DNA from: Amycolatopsis japonica
Lineage (GTDB): Bacteria > Actinomycetota > Actinomycetes > Mycobacteriales > Pseudonocardiaceae
Direction of reading: 5' to 3'
Assembly (NCBI RefSeq): GCF_000732925.1
Contig: NZ_CP008953.1
Location: forward strand, 5,890,001 to 5,954,000
Length of the DNA stretch: 64,000 nt
The translations under genes and the position numbers were made by a program. Below, piece by piece: positions 57,874-64,000 of the stretch; positions within the stretch are counted from its first letter, which is position 1; each line of letters starts with the position of its first letter. The notes beneath the pieces were generated by a model that saw only the letters and a list, made by a program, of their open reading frames with translations, did no database searches and was not told where the DNA came from.

Positions 57874-58203
57874 TTAGCCTTCGGCGTGCCGCTCCAGGCG
57901 TTCGTGGACACCCTGGGCGTCGAGCGACCCCGGAACACGAAGTGCTCGGGGGAACGCCCTGCGCCGCTCGGCCTTGGCCAGACAGTCCGGCACGGGGTGC
58001 AACCAGGCACCCCGGCCCGGCAGCCGCCGACGTTCGTCGACGACCAACCGACCGTCCGCCGCGACCACTCGCAGCAACTCGCCGATCAAGGCCCGCTTAC
58101 GGCAACCCACACAGGTGCGAACCGGGGCTTCCCGGTCATGCTGGAGGTCGGTTCCCGGCCGCGGGCTCTGAACCACTCGTAAGTCTAGCGCTTCGACCTT
58201 CAC
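57874..58203 (-). CDS. YlxR-family RNA-binding protein
   Basis: This 109-residue protein has the DUF448 signature RTCVGCRKRALIGELLRVVAADGRLVVDERRRLPGRGAWLHPVPDCLAKAERRRAFPRALR. The protein binds RNA and sits between nusA and infB in most bacteria. The GTG start overlaps the nusA stop (GTGA); a later GTG (VVQSPRPG) is possible because the first ten residues are not conserved. A 145-bp spacer precedes infB. Confidence 0.9.
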   Translation of the reverse strand: MKVEALDLRVVQSPRPGTDLQHDREAPVRTCVGCRKRALIGELLRVVAADGRLVVDERRRLPGRGAWLHPVPDCLAKAERRRAFPRALRVPGSLDAQGVHERLERHAEG

Positions 58204-59240
58204 TCAGCCGAACCGGTTGCCGCGGCGGGCCGCGGCTGCCCGGCGTGTGCTTCGTCACCCTGCTCAGGGGCGGCGTCGCTGCGGATGTCGATCCGCCAGC
58301 CGGTGAGCCGGGCGGCGAGGCGGGCGTTCTGCCCCTCCTTGCCGATCGCGAGCGAAAGCTGGAAGTCCGGCACGACGACGCGAGCGGTCTTGGCCCGCTC
58401 GTCGACGACCTTCACCGACACAACCTTCGCGGGCGACAGCGCATTCCCGACGAACTTCGCCGGGTCTTCGGAGAAGTCGATGATGTCGATCTTCTCGCCC
58501 GCCAGTTCGCTCATCACGTTGCGCACACGCGCGCCGACCGGGCCGATGCAGGCACCCTTGGCGTTGACGCCGGGCACCGTCGAGCGGACCGCGATCTTGG
58601 TCCGGTGTCCCGGTTCCCGCGCGACGGCGGCGATCTCGACCGTGCCGTCGGCGATCTCGGGGACCTCGAGGGCGAACAGCTTGTGCACCAGCTTCGGGTG
58701 CGAACGCGACAGCGTGATCTGCGGGCCGCGGTTGCCGCGCGAGACGGTGACGACGTAGGCCTTGATCCGGTCGCCGTGCTCGTAGGTCTCGCCGGGCACC
58801 TGCTCGATCGCGGGCAGCACGCCTTCGATGTCGCCGACCTGGATGACGACCATGCCGCGGGCGTTGGCGCGGGCGTCGCGCTGCACCACGCCTGCGACGA
58901 GCTCGTTCTCCTTGGCGGAGAACTCGCCGAAGGTCTTCTCGTGCTCGGCGTCGCGAAGACGCTGCAGGATGACCTGCCGCGCGGTGGTCGCGGCGATCCG
59001 CCCGAAGCCTTCGGGGGTGTCGTCCCATTCCTCGTCGGTCTGGCCGTCCGGGGTGAGGGTGTGCGCGAGGACGCGCACCAGCCCGCTCTTGCGATCGATG
59101 TCGATCCTGGCGTGCGGCTGGTGGCCCTCGGTGTGCTTGTACGCGGTGAGCAGCGCGGTTTCGATCGCTTCGATCACCGTCTCGAAGGGGATGTCCTTGT
59201 CCCGTTCGATCGCGCGCAGCGCGGCGATGTCGACGTTCAC
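58200..59240 (-). CDS. nusA: Transcription termination/antitermination protein NusA
   Basis: This 346-residue NusA has an N-terminal RNA-polymerase-binding domain (MNVDIAALRAIERDKDIPFETVIEAIETAL), S1 (NELVAGVVQRDARANARGMVVIQVGDIEGVLP) and two KH domains (GACIGPVGARVRNVMSELAGEKIDIIDFSEDP). It lacks the extra C-terminal acidic repeats of enteric NusA, as usual in actinobacteria. The GTG start overlaps rimP (GTGA). It affects pausing, termination and rRNA antitermination. Confidence 0.96.
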   Translation of the reverse strand: MNVDIAALRAIERDKDIPFETVIEAIETALLTAYKHTEGHQPHARIDIDRKSGLVRVLAHTLTPDGQTDEEWDDTPEGFGRIAATTARQVILQRLRDAEHEKTFGEFSAKENELVAGVVQRDARANARGMVVIQVGDIEGVLPAIEQVPGETYEHGDRIKAYVVTVSRGNRGPQITLSRSHPKLVHKLFALEVPEIADGTVEIAAVAREPGHRTKIAVRSTVPGVNAKGACIGPVGARVRNVMSELAGEKIDIIDFSEDPAKFVGNALSPAKVVSVKVVDERAKTARVVVPDFQLSLAIGKEGQNARLAARLTGWRIDIRSDAAPEQGDEAHAGQPRPAAATGSAE

Positions 59241-59776
59241 TTCGGCTCCTCCTTCGGCTCCGTGGTGGCGGCGTTCAGGGCCGACGCATCGGTTTCCAAC
59301 AGTTTCAGGTCCTCGGCAGGTGGTTGCTTGAACTCGATCTCGATGACCGCCTTGGTCACCGAGGCGTAAGAGACGTCCCGGATCTCGCCGTCCACGAGCA
59401 CGCGCGCGGATTTCTCCCCCGCGTGCCCGACCCGGCCGATGAACGCCGCGCCTTCGGCCGGGGTGACCTTGACGAGACGGAACTTCGCGCGCCGCCAGTG
59501 CCGCTGCACGGTCAGCGGCCGGTCCAGGCCCGGCGAAGTGACTTCGAGCGTGTACGCGCTCGCGATCACGTGCTCGTTCTCGTCGAGCGCGGCGGAGACC
59601 GCGCGGCTGACGCCCGCCACTTCGTCCAGCCCGACGCCGTCGTCCCCGTCGACGACGACCTTGACCAGCTGACGGCGGCCTGCCTGCTGGACCTCGAAGG
59701 AATCGAGGTCGAAACCCGCGGCCTTGACGGCTTCGGCCACGATGGGCTCCAGCCTGCTGGCGAGGTCGTTGGGCAC
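59237..59776 (-). CDS. rimP: Ribosome maturation factor RimP
   Basis: This 179-residue protein assists 30S assembly. Characteristic stretches are LEPIVAEAVKAAGFDLDSFEVQQAGRRQLVKVVVDGDDGVGLDEVAGVSRAVSAALDE and YTLEVTSPGLDRPLTVQRHWRRAKFRLVKV. The GTG start heads the rimP-nusA-ylxR-infB operon. A 25-residue acidic/Lys tail (EDLKLLETDASALNAATTEPKEEPK) is extra. Confidence 0.95.
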   Translation of the reverse strand: MPNDLASRLEPIVAEAVKAAGFDLDSFEVQQAGRRQLVKVVVDGDDGVGLDEVAGVSRAVSAALDENEHVIASAYTLEVTSPGLDRPLTVQRHWRRAKFRLVKVTPAEGAAFIGRVGHAGEKSARVLVDGEIRDVSYASVTKAVIEIEFKQPPAEDLKLLETDASALNAATTEPKEEPK

Positions 59777-59911
59777 GGTGGAGCGCTCCTGTTCGGCTGT
59801 GGGCGACCCGGCGGCGTGGATCCGGGTTCGGTAGTGGACCAGCTTATCCGGTCACCCCCGCGTGACGCGCGAGCGGCGGCCCCGCGCGGGGTACTGGCAG
59901 GATGGGGCGGC

Positions 59912-60841
59912 GTGACCGGAAGATCGACAGAGCCGAGCCGTCGCACTTTCCTGCGGATGGGGGCGCTGGCCGCGCTGGCCGTGCCGCTGGCGTCCGCCTG
60001 CTCCCCCGGCTTCGACGAAACCCCCGACCCGCTGGGCCCGCTGCTGCGCGCGGCGGAGACCGACGCGGCCGGTGCGAAGGCGCTGGGCGCCGAGGGCGAA
60101 GCGGTCGCCACCGCGCGGGCCGCGCACGCGGCGGCGCTCAAGACCGAGGTGGACCGGCTCAACCGCCCGAAGCCGGACCAGCCGGGTCCGGCGGCGACAC
60201 CGCCGCCGTCGTCGCTGGACGGCCTCAAGGAACGGCTCGCCGTGGCCCGTAAACAGGCCGAAGGTCTCGTGCCCACGCTGCCTCGCTACCGCGCCGGGAT
60301 GGTCGCCTCGATCGCGGCGGGCTGCGCGGCGCTGCAACAGAGTTCGGAGAAGCTCGGCCGCGGCGACGACGCCGGAGCCGTCGAGGTGCCCGCCGGGGTC
60401 CAGCTCGGCGGTGAGGCGGCGGAGGCCGTCCAGCAGGCGTTGGCCGCCGAACACGCGGCGATCTGGGTGTACGGGCTGGTCAGCGCGTACCTGCCCGCGG
60501 CGTTCAGCGGCGCGGTGTCGCGGGGTACGGCCGAGCACGTCAAACGCCGCGACGTCTGCGAACGCATGCTTTCCGCGGCGGGACAGACGCCCACCGGGCC
60601 GGAGGCCGCGTACGTGCCGCCGAGGCCGGTGACCGAGGCGAACTCGGCGATGGAGCTGGTGGCGACCGCCGAATCGGACGCGTCCGCGGCCTGGCTCGGC
60701 GTGCTCGACCGCACCGATGACGCCGCCTTGCGGACGACCGCGCTGAACGCGCTGATCGGGTCTGCGCGGCGGGGTACCGCCTGGCGGGCCGAGTTCGGCG
60801 CGAAACCGGTGGCGATCGCGATGCCGGGCCAGTCGGCCTGA
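59912..60841 (+). CDS. Tat lipoprotein with ferritin-like DUF4439 domain
   Basis: This 309-residue exported lipoprotein has twin-arginine signal SRRTFLRMGALAALAVPLASAC (Tat, with lipobox). The mature part is helical: a coiled-coil region (residues 40-115) and a DUF4439 ferritin-like four-helix domain (EAVQQALAAEHAAIWVYGLVSAYLP, VKRRDVCERMLSAAG). Similar genes lie next to rimP in mycobacteria. Ligand or metal is unknown. It is divergent from rimP and converges on a membrane-protein gene across a 53-bp palindrome. GTG 59912 has no Shine-Dalgarno sequence. Confidence 0.87.
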   Translation: MTGRSTEPSRRTFLRMGALAALAVPLASACSPGFDETPDPLGPLLRAAETDAAGAKALGAEGEAVATARAAHAAALKTEVDRLNRPKPDQPGPAATPPPSSLDGLKERLAVARKQAEGLVPTLPRYRAGMVASIAAGCAALQQSSEKLGRGDDAGAVEVPAGVQLGGEAAEAVQQALAAEHAAIWVYGLVSAYLPAAFSGAVSRGTAEHVKRRDVCERMLSAAGQTPTGPEAAYVPPRPVTEANSAMELVATAESDASAAWLGVLDRTDDAALRTTALNALIGSARRGTAWRAEFGAKPVAIAMPGQSA

Positions 60842-60863
60842 GGCTCTTCGCGTCCCTTCAAAC

Positions 60864-60916
60864 GCTAGGAAAGGACCGTTCCTTGCAAAATTTGCAAGGA
60901 ACGGTCCTTTCCTAGC
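60864..60916. repeat. 53-bp palindrome, family A copy 3
   Basis: Exact 26-bp arms (60864-60889 and 60891-60916) flank one base. The core TTCCTTGCAAAATTTGCAAG matches family A copies at 26834 and 52858, while the outer arms differ. It lies between convergent genes. Confidence 0.8.
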
Positions 60917-60937
60917 ATCCAGAGGCGGGGATCCCGG

Positions 60938-61612
60938 TCAGCGGCGCAGGTCGCCCGAGAGCCGCAGGGCGTCGGTCGCGATCCGCTCCAGCACCGGCTT
61001 GTCCTTCTGCTTGTCGTAGAAGCCGGCCAGCACGATGGCCACCTCGGGCCCGGTGACGTGGGAGTCGTAGGCCGCGTCCTGGCCCGAGATCTTCGGGGCG
61101 CCCTGCGCCTTGAAGGTCCCGTCGCGCACCAGGTCGGACACGTTGCCCGTGCCGTCCTTGTCGGTCAGCGCCTTGAGCTGGGTCGCGGTGACCTCGCCGG
61201 GCATGGTGACCAGGACGACCGACACCAGCGCCTTCTTCCCGCCGGTCTCGGTCGTGTACAGCGCCCGCGACAGGCGCGTGCACGGCGTGTCGGTGAAGAA
61301 CTTCTTGGTGTCGCCGTAGGCCTTGCTCGCGCAGTCGGTGGTGACCTGCGGGCCTTCGACCAGCGTGTACTGGAACTGGCCGGTCTTCGACGGCGGGTCC
61401 GCGACCGGCGTCGGCTCCGGCTCGTGGCGGATCAGCCACCAGAGCAGGGCCGAGACGACCGCGATGGCGACCAGCCCGCCGCCCTTGAGCGCCAGGGCCT
61501 TGGTGTCCCTCGGCGGCTTCGGCGCCGACGGCGGCCCGCCCGGCCCTGCCGGTCGCACCGGCTGAAGCCGGGCCGTTTCCGTCGGTCCCGGGGTAAATTG
61601 CGCACCAACCAC
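60938..61612 (-). CDS. Single-span membrane protein of unknown function
   Basis: This is a 224-residue protein with a Pro-rich cytosolic head (GPGGPPSAPKPP), one helix (GGGLVAIAVVSALLWWLI) and an extracytoplasmic domain of about 160 residues carrying two cysteines (VTTDCASKAYG and TDTPCTRLSR). The pattern AAYDSHVTGPEVAIVLAGFYD is typical of conserved actinobacterial hypothetical proteins. The GTG start has TACCGT 8 nt upstream, possibly leaderless. No named family is recognised. Confidence 0.78.
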   Translation of the reverse strand: MVGAQFTPGPTETARLQPVRPAGPGGPPSAPKPPRDTKALALKGGGLVAIAVVSALLWWLIRHEPEPTPVADPPSKTGQFQYTLVEGPQVTTDCASKAYGDTKKFFTDTPCTRLSRALYTTETGGKKALVSVVLVTMPGEVTATQLKALTDKDGTGNVSDLVRDGTFKAQGAPKISGQDAAYDSHVTGPEVAIVLAGFYDKQKDKPVLERIATDALRLSGDLRR

Positions 61613-61646
61613 GGGAACATACGGTAGTTCACGCGCTCCCGGCGGT

Positions 61647-62693
61647 TCACCTGAACGTGCTTATCACCCGTTCCACGTCGTCAGCCGTGTTGTAGAGATG
61701 GAAGCCGAATCGCTGCCTTCCGGCCCGGGTACCGGCCACGATGCCCGCTTCCGCCACCCGGCGGGCGTCGGCGTCGAGCGAGACGATCGCACTCCCCTGA
61801 CCGGGTGAGCCGATCGCTTCGAGGAGTGAGTCGGCGAGGCCCACGCAGTGCGCGCGGACGGCTTCGAGATCCAAGGACGCGAGGTAGTCGAGAGAGGCGG
61901 CGGCGCCGACGAACGCGAGCCAGGCCGGGGACAGGTCGAGCGACCGGGCGCCCTCCGCCAGGCGCAGCGGGAGCCCGTAGACGGTCTGCCAGCGGTCTTC
62001 GCCCGCGTACCAGTTCGCGGCGACCGGCACGGCCCGCTCCAGCACCCGCGGATGCACGGCCAGCCAGGCCGCCCCGCGCGGCGCGAGCAGCCATTTGTAG
62101 CCCGCGGCGACCACCCAGTCGGCCCAGCCGAGGTCCAGCGGCCGCCATCCGGCGGCCTGGGTGGCGTCGAGCAGGACCGCCGCACCCGCCGCCTCGGCCG
62201 CGGCCCGGAGCGCGGCTAGGTCGACCTGGGCGCCGTCCGCCGACTGGACGACGCTGACCGCGACGAGGTCGTGCCCTTCGACGCGCTCGGTCAACTCGGC
62301 CAGCGGGACTTCGGTGACCTTCACCCCGCGGTGCGCTTGAGCTGCGAAGGGGAAGGTGACGCTCGTGAAGTCGTTCTCGGCGACCAGGACGCTGGCGCCG
62401 TCGGGCAGGCCGGCGGCCACGTTCGCGATCAGCTGTGAGACGGACGCCCCGATCGCGACCCGCTCCGCGGGGACGCCGATCAGCGCGCCGAAGCCCGCCC
62501 TGGTCCGCGCGACGGGCTCGTCGAAGTCGGTCGGGCGGGCCTCGCCGCGCCGCCACCGTTCGACCGCCTCCGCCACCGCGTCGGCCACGTGCGACGGTGG
62601 GATACCGATGCTGGGCGTGTTCAGATAACCGGGCGGGACGGCGAATTGGCCACTTCCCATAACAGAGTCCATGGCCCCTACCTGCGCTTTCAT
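61647..62693 (-). CDS. PLP-dependent class V aminotransferase-like protein
   Basis: This 348-residue fold-type I PLP enzyme is related to cysteine desulfurases and kynureninases. Markers are YLNTPSIGIPPSHV, ASVSQLIANVAAGLP, the Asp in VLLDATQAAGWRPLD and the Schiff-base Lys in VVAAGYKWLLAPRG near residue 212. No active-site Cys motif of IscS type is seen, so a lyase/aminotransferase role is likelier. I choose ATG 62693 because it overlaps the upstream small gene's stop (ATGA); ATG 62672 is an alternative. Confidence 0.85.
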   Translation of the reverse strand: MKAQVGAMDSVMGSGQFAVPPGYLNTPSIGIPPSHVADAVAEAVERWRRGEARPTDFDEPVARTRAGFGALIGVPAERVAIGASVSQLIANVAAGLPDGASVLVAENDFTSVTFPFAAQAHRGVKVTEVPLAELTERVEGHDLVAVSVVQSADGAQVDLAALRAAAEAAGAAVLLDATQAAGWRPLDLGWADWVVAAGYKWLLAPRGAAWLAVHPRVLERAVPVAANWYAGEDRWQTVYGLPLRLAEGARSLDLSPAWLAFVGAAASLDYLASLDLEAVRAHCVGLADSLLEAIGSPGQGSAIVSLDADARRVAEAGIVAGTRAGRQRFGFHLYNTADDVERVISTFR

Positions 62694-62995
62694 CGAACTT
62701 CGCCCATCCTTGGTCGGAGCGCTTCCCCCGACACCCACTGACCGGCCTTGGCGCCCCCGCGCCCCTTATTGATCATGAACTCGACCCAGCCGACCCAGTG
62801 GCCCGTGGTCGTCATCTGCCACATTGAAAGCCGACCCTCCACGACCTCGCCGAGGTCCAGTCCGTCCGGGACGGACGCCCGTGGGGGCCCCAACGGATAC
62901 GCGCGGGAGAGGTCGACCCAGACCGGCCGAGGAGGCCGGAAGCCCCGGAAAATCTTCTCGTTGGGCGGGCCGACAGAGGTGTGGAGATCGAACAT
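62690..62995 (-). CDS. Small conserved-looking hypothetical protein
   Basis: This is a 101-residue protein, MFDLHTSVGPPNEKIFRGFR, then PPRPVWVDLSRAYPLGPPRASVP and a C-terminal TTGHWVGWVEFMINKGRGGAKAGQWVSGEALRPR. No signal or membrane segment is present. It is coupled to the PLP enzyme gene by ATGA and divergent from the XRE regulator. I do not recognise the family; the tryptophan-rich C-terminal part looks like a small beta domain. Confidence 0.65.
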   Translation of the reverse strand: MFDLHTSVGPPNEKIFRGFRPPRPVWVDLSRAYPLGPPRASVPDGLDLGEVVEGRLSMWQMTTTGHWVGWVEFMINKGRGGAKAGQWVSGEALRPRMGEVR

Positions 62996-63150
62996 AGGTT
63001 CGAGGGTAACCCGGCCATGTCGCCTCGGGTACCCTGGAGGCGCACGGGCCACGGAAACTGTCGCCAGCGCAACACGGGCCTCTCGGTGAAGCCCCTCTGG
63101 GCGAGACTGAGCACAGCCGGGCCCGTGTCCTTGCGCGTGGAGGTGGGCTG

Positions 63151-64000
63151 ATGGCGGAGACGTTCGGAGCCGTACTACGGCGACTTCGGACCGAGAAAGT
63201 GATCTCACAGCGCCGGTTCGCGAAGCGGGTGCCCATCTCGCAAGCAACGCTCTCCCGCTGGGAGGCCGGTCTGAAGATGCCGGAAGAGCGCGTTGCCGCC
63301 CGTCTGGACGAGCTGCTAGACGCGGGCGGCGAGCTCTTAGCGCTCTGGTCCCCGATTGATCTCCACCCGCTCGACGGCGACCAGCGATCGCGTGTCGAGT
63401 ACAGCATCCGCAATCCCGGCAAGATCGACCAGCGGGCCATCGACGCCTTCGCCGACAGCTTGGCCGCACAGCGGCGGCTCGACGACGTCCTTGGGCCGCT
63501 CCCTCTGCTCGCCGCATCACGGGCACAGGCAGACATGGTCAAGTCCGTCCTGAAGCAGGTCGAGGGCCCACACCGCCGCGCACTGGCCGGGGTCGCGAGC
63601 GAGCATGTGCAATTCGCCGGCTGGCTTTTCGCGGAAGCCCGCCACGATGGCAGGGCGATGCAGTTGCTCACCGAGGCGGAGAGCATCGCCGACGAGGCTG
63701 CGGACGGCACGCTCGCCGCACAAGCGGCCAACTTCAAGGGCTACATAGCCCGTCAGCAAAACAACCCCCGGGCGATGGTCCGTGGGTTCTTGGCGGCCTA
63801 CCACACCCCCGGCGCGCACGTCTCCCAGCAGATCGGGGACGCGATCCAGGCCGCCCAGGGCTATGCACGGATCAACGAGCGGGACGCCGCGCTGCGGCTG
63901 CTCGATACCGCCGACGGGTTGATCGACGACTCGGGGCGTGTGGCGCCCCCGGCTACCGCCTACTGGCTGAGCCCAACGTTCCACCGACTCAATTCCGGGC
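63151..64000 (+). CDS. XRE-family regulator with TPR-like C-terminus, 3' end outside window
   Basis: The first 283 codons are in the window and the frame runs open to the edge. The N-terminal XRE helix-turn-helix is FGAVLRRLRTEKVISQRRFAKRVPISQATLSRWEAG, about residues 5-40, followed by ARLDELLDAGGELLALW. That is the pattern of Streptomyces-type regulators with tetratricopeptide tails (for example QFAGWLFAEARHDGRAMQLLTEAESIADEAADG). GTGGAGGTG lies just upstream of ATG 63151. It is divergent from a small gene and the PLP enzyme. Confidence 0.85.
   Translation, partial: MAETFGAVLRRLRTEKVISQRRFAKRVPISQATLSRWEAGLKMPEERVAARLDELLDAGGELLALWSPIDLHPLDGDQRSRVEYSIRNPGKIDQRAIDAFADSLAAQRRLDDVLGPLPLLAASRAQADMVKSVLKQVEGPHRRALAGVASEHVQFAGWLFAEARHDGRAMQLLTEAESIADEAADGTLAAQAANFKGYIARQQNNPRAMVRGFLAAYHTPGAHVSQQIGDAIQAAQGYARINERDAALRLLDTADGLIDDSGRVAPPATAYWLSPTFHRLNSG

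Noticed and set aside
54570..59369. Very long open frame (about 1600 codons) on the plus strand across infB, ylxR and nusA
   Set aside because: It is antisense to infB, nusA and rimP, with Gly/Thr/Ala low-complexity translation arising from high-GC third positions of the real genes.
1..64000. tRNA or rRNA genes
   Set aside because: No cloverleaf with a TTCRANY loop and acceptor pairing was recognised by eye in the intergenic gaps. A tRNAscan-type search would be decisive.
1..64000. CRISPR array
   Set aside because: The repeated hairpins are dispersed singly, not regularly spaced with unique spacers, and no cas gene is present.

Overview
The window is high-GC actinobacterial chromosome. It has frequent GTG and TTG starts, 4-bp ATGA/GTGA gene overlaps, several apparently leaderless genes, a WXG100-like/DUF1023 pair, a SARP regulator and ThyX. 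Gene order (cinA-pgsA-rimO-argA-ftsK; rnj-dapA-thyX; dapB-M16-pnp-rpsO-ribF-truB; dinF-nrnA-rbfA-infB-ylxR-nusA-rimP) matches the conserved actinobacterial core. I infer Pseudonocardiales, most likely Amycolatopsis or a close relative; no rRNA or marker comparison was possible.

Layout. 0-3 kb: cinA (cut by the window edge), pgsA, rimO, and divergent argA. 3-7.4 kb: an accessory block between argA and ftsK holding a CGNR zinc-finger protein divergent from an alpha/beta hydrolase-nitroreductase operon, a lipoprotein, and a low-GC RloA-RloB pair (ATPase plus Toprim-like partner, probable phage defence). 7.4-19 kb: ftsK, plsC, a WrbA-like flavoprotein, a WXG100-like/DUF1023/lipoprotein operon, EamA and amino-acid transporters, DUF305 and VWA proteins. 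19-24.6 kb: rnj-dapA, a Ser/Thr kinase, and an ACT protein with thyX. 24.6-31.2 kb: accessory genes (a ribbon-helix-helix protein with a phased operator array, DUF4097, HAD, YcaQ-like glycosylase, GNAT, GtrA, and a low-GC Cys-cluster protein of unknown function). 31.2-42.7 kb: dapB, M16 protease, pnp, rpsO, thpR, ribF, truB, MFS and MATE transporters. 42.7-50.6 kb: a cell-envelope block inserted between dinF-like and nrnA, containing a VanX-like dipeptidase, a large SARP-NB-ARC-TPR regulator, two secreted cell-wall-hydrolase-like proteins with nearly identical FG-GAP tails, and an extra SecY. 50.7-60 kb: nrnA, a methyltransferase, an esterase, then rbfA-DUF503-infB-ylxR-nusA-rimP. 60-64 kb: a ferritin-like lipoprotein, a membrane protein, a class V aminotransferase, and an XRE regulator cut by the window edge.

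The most striking non-coding signal is a set of very long, near-perfect hairpins (13-28 bp arms) at the 3' ends of genes. Two sequence families recur: one with a CCTTGCAAAWTTTGCAAGG core (three copies) and one built on GTCCTCTGRATGCGGT (two full copies, one half copy, one relic). Some of these hairpins supply the stop codon of the adjacent gene. Other leads are a shared GCTGTA[A/G]C word in front of the VanX-like dipeptidase and in the SARP/hydrolase intergenic region, a symmetric bidirectional promoter between nrnA and a methyltransferase, and the RloAB pair.
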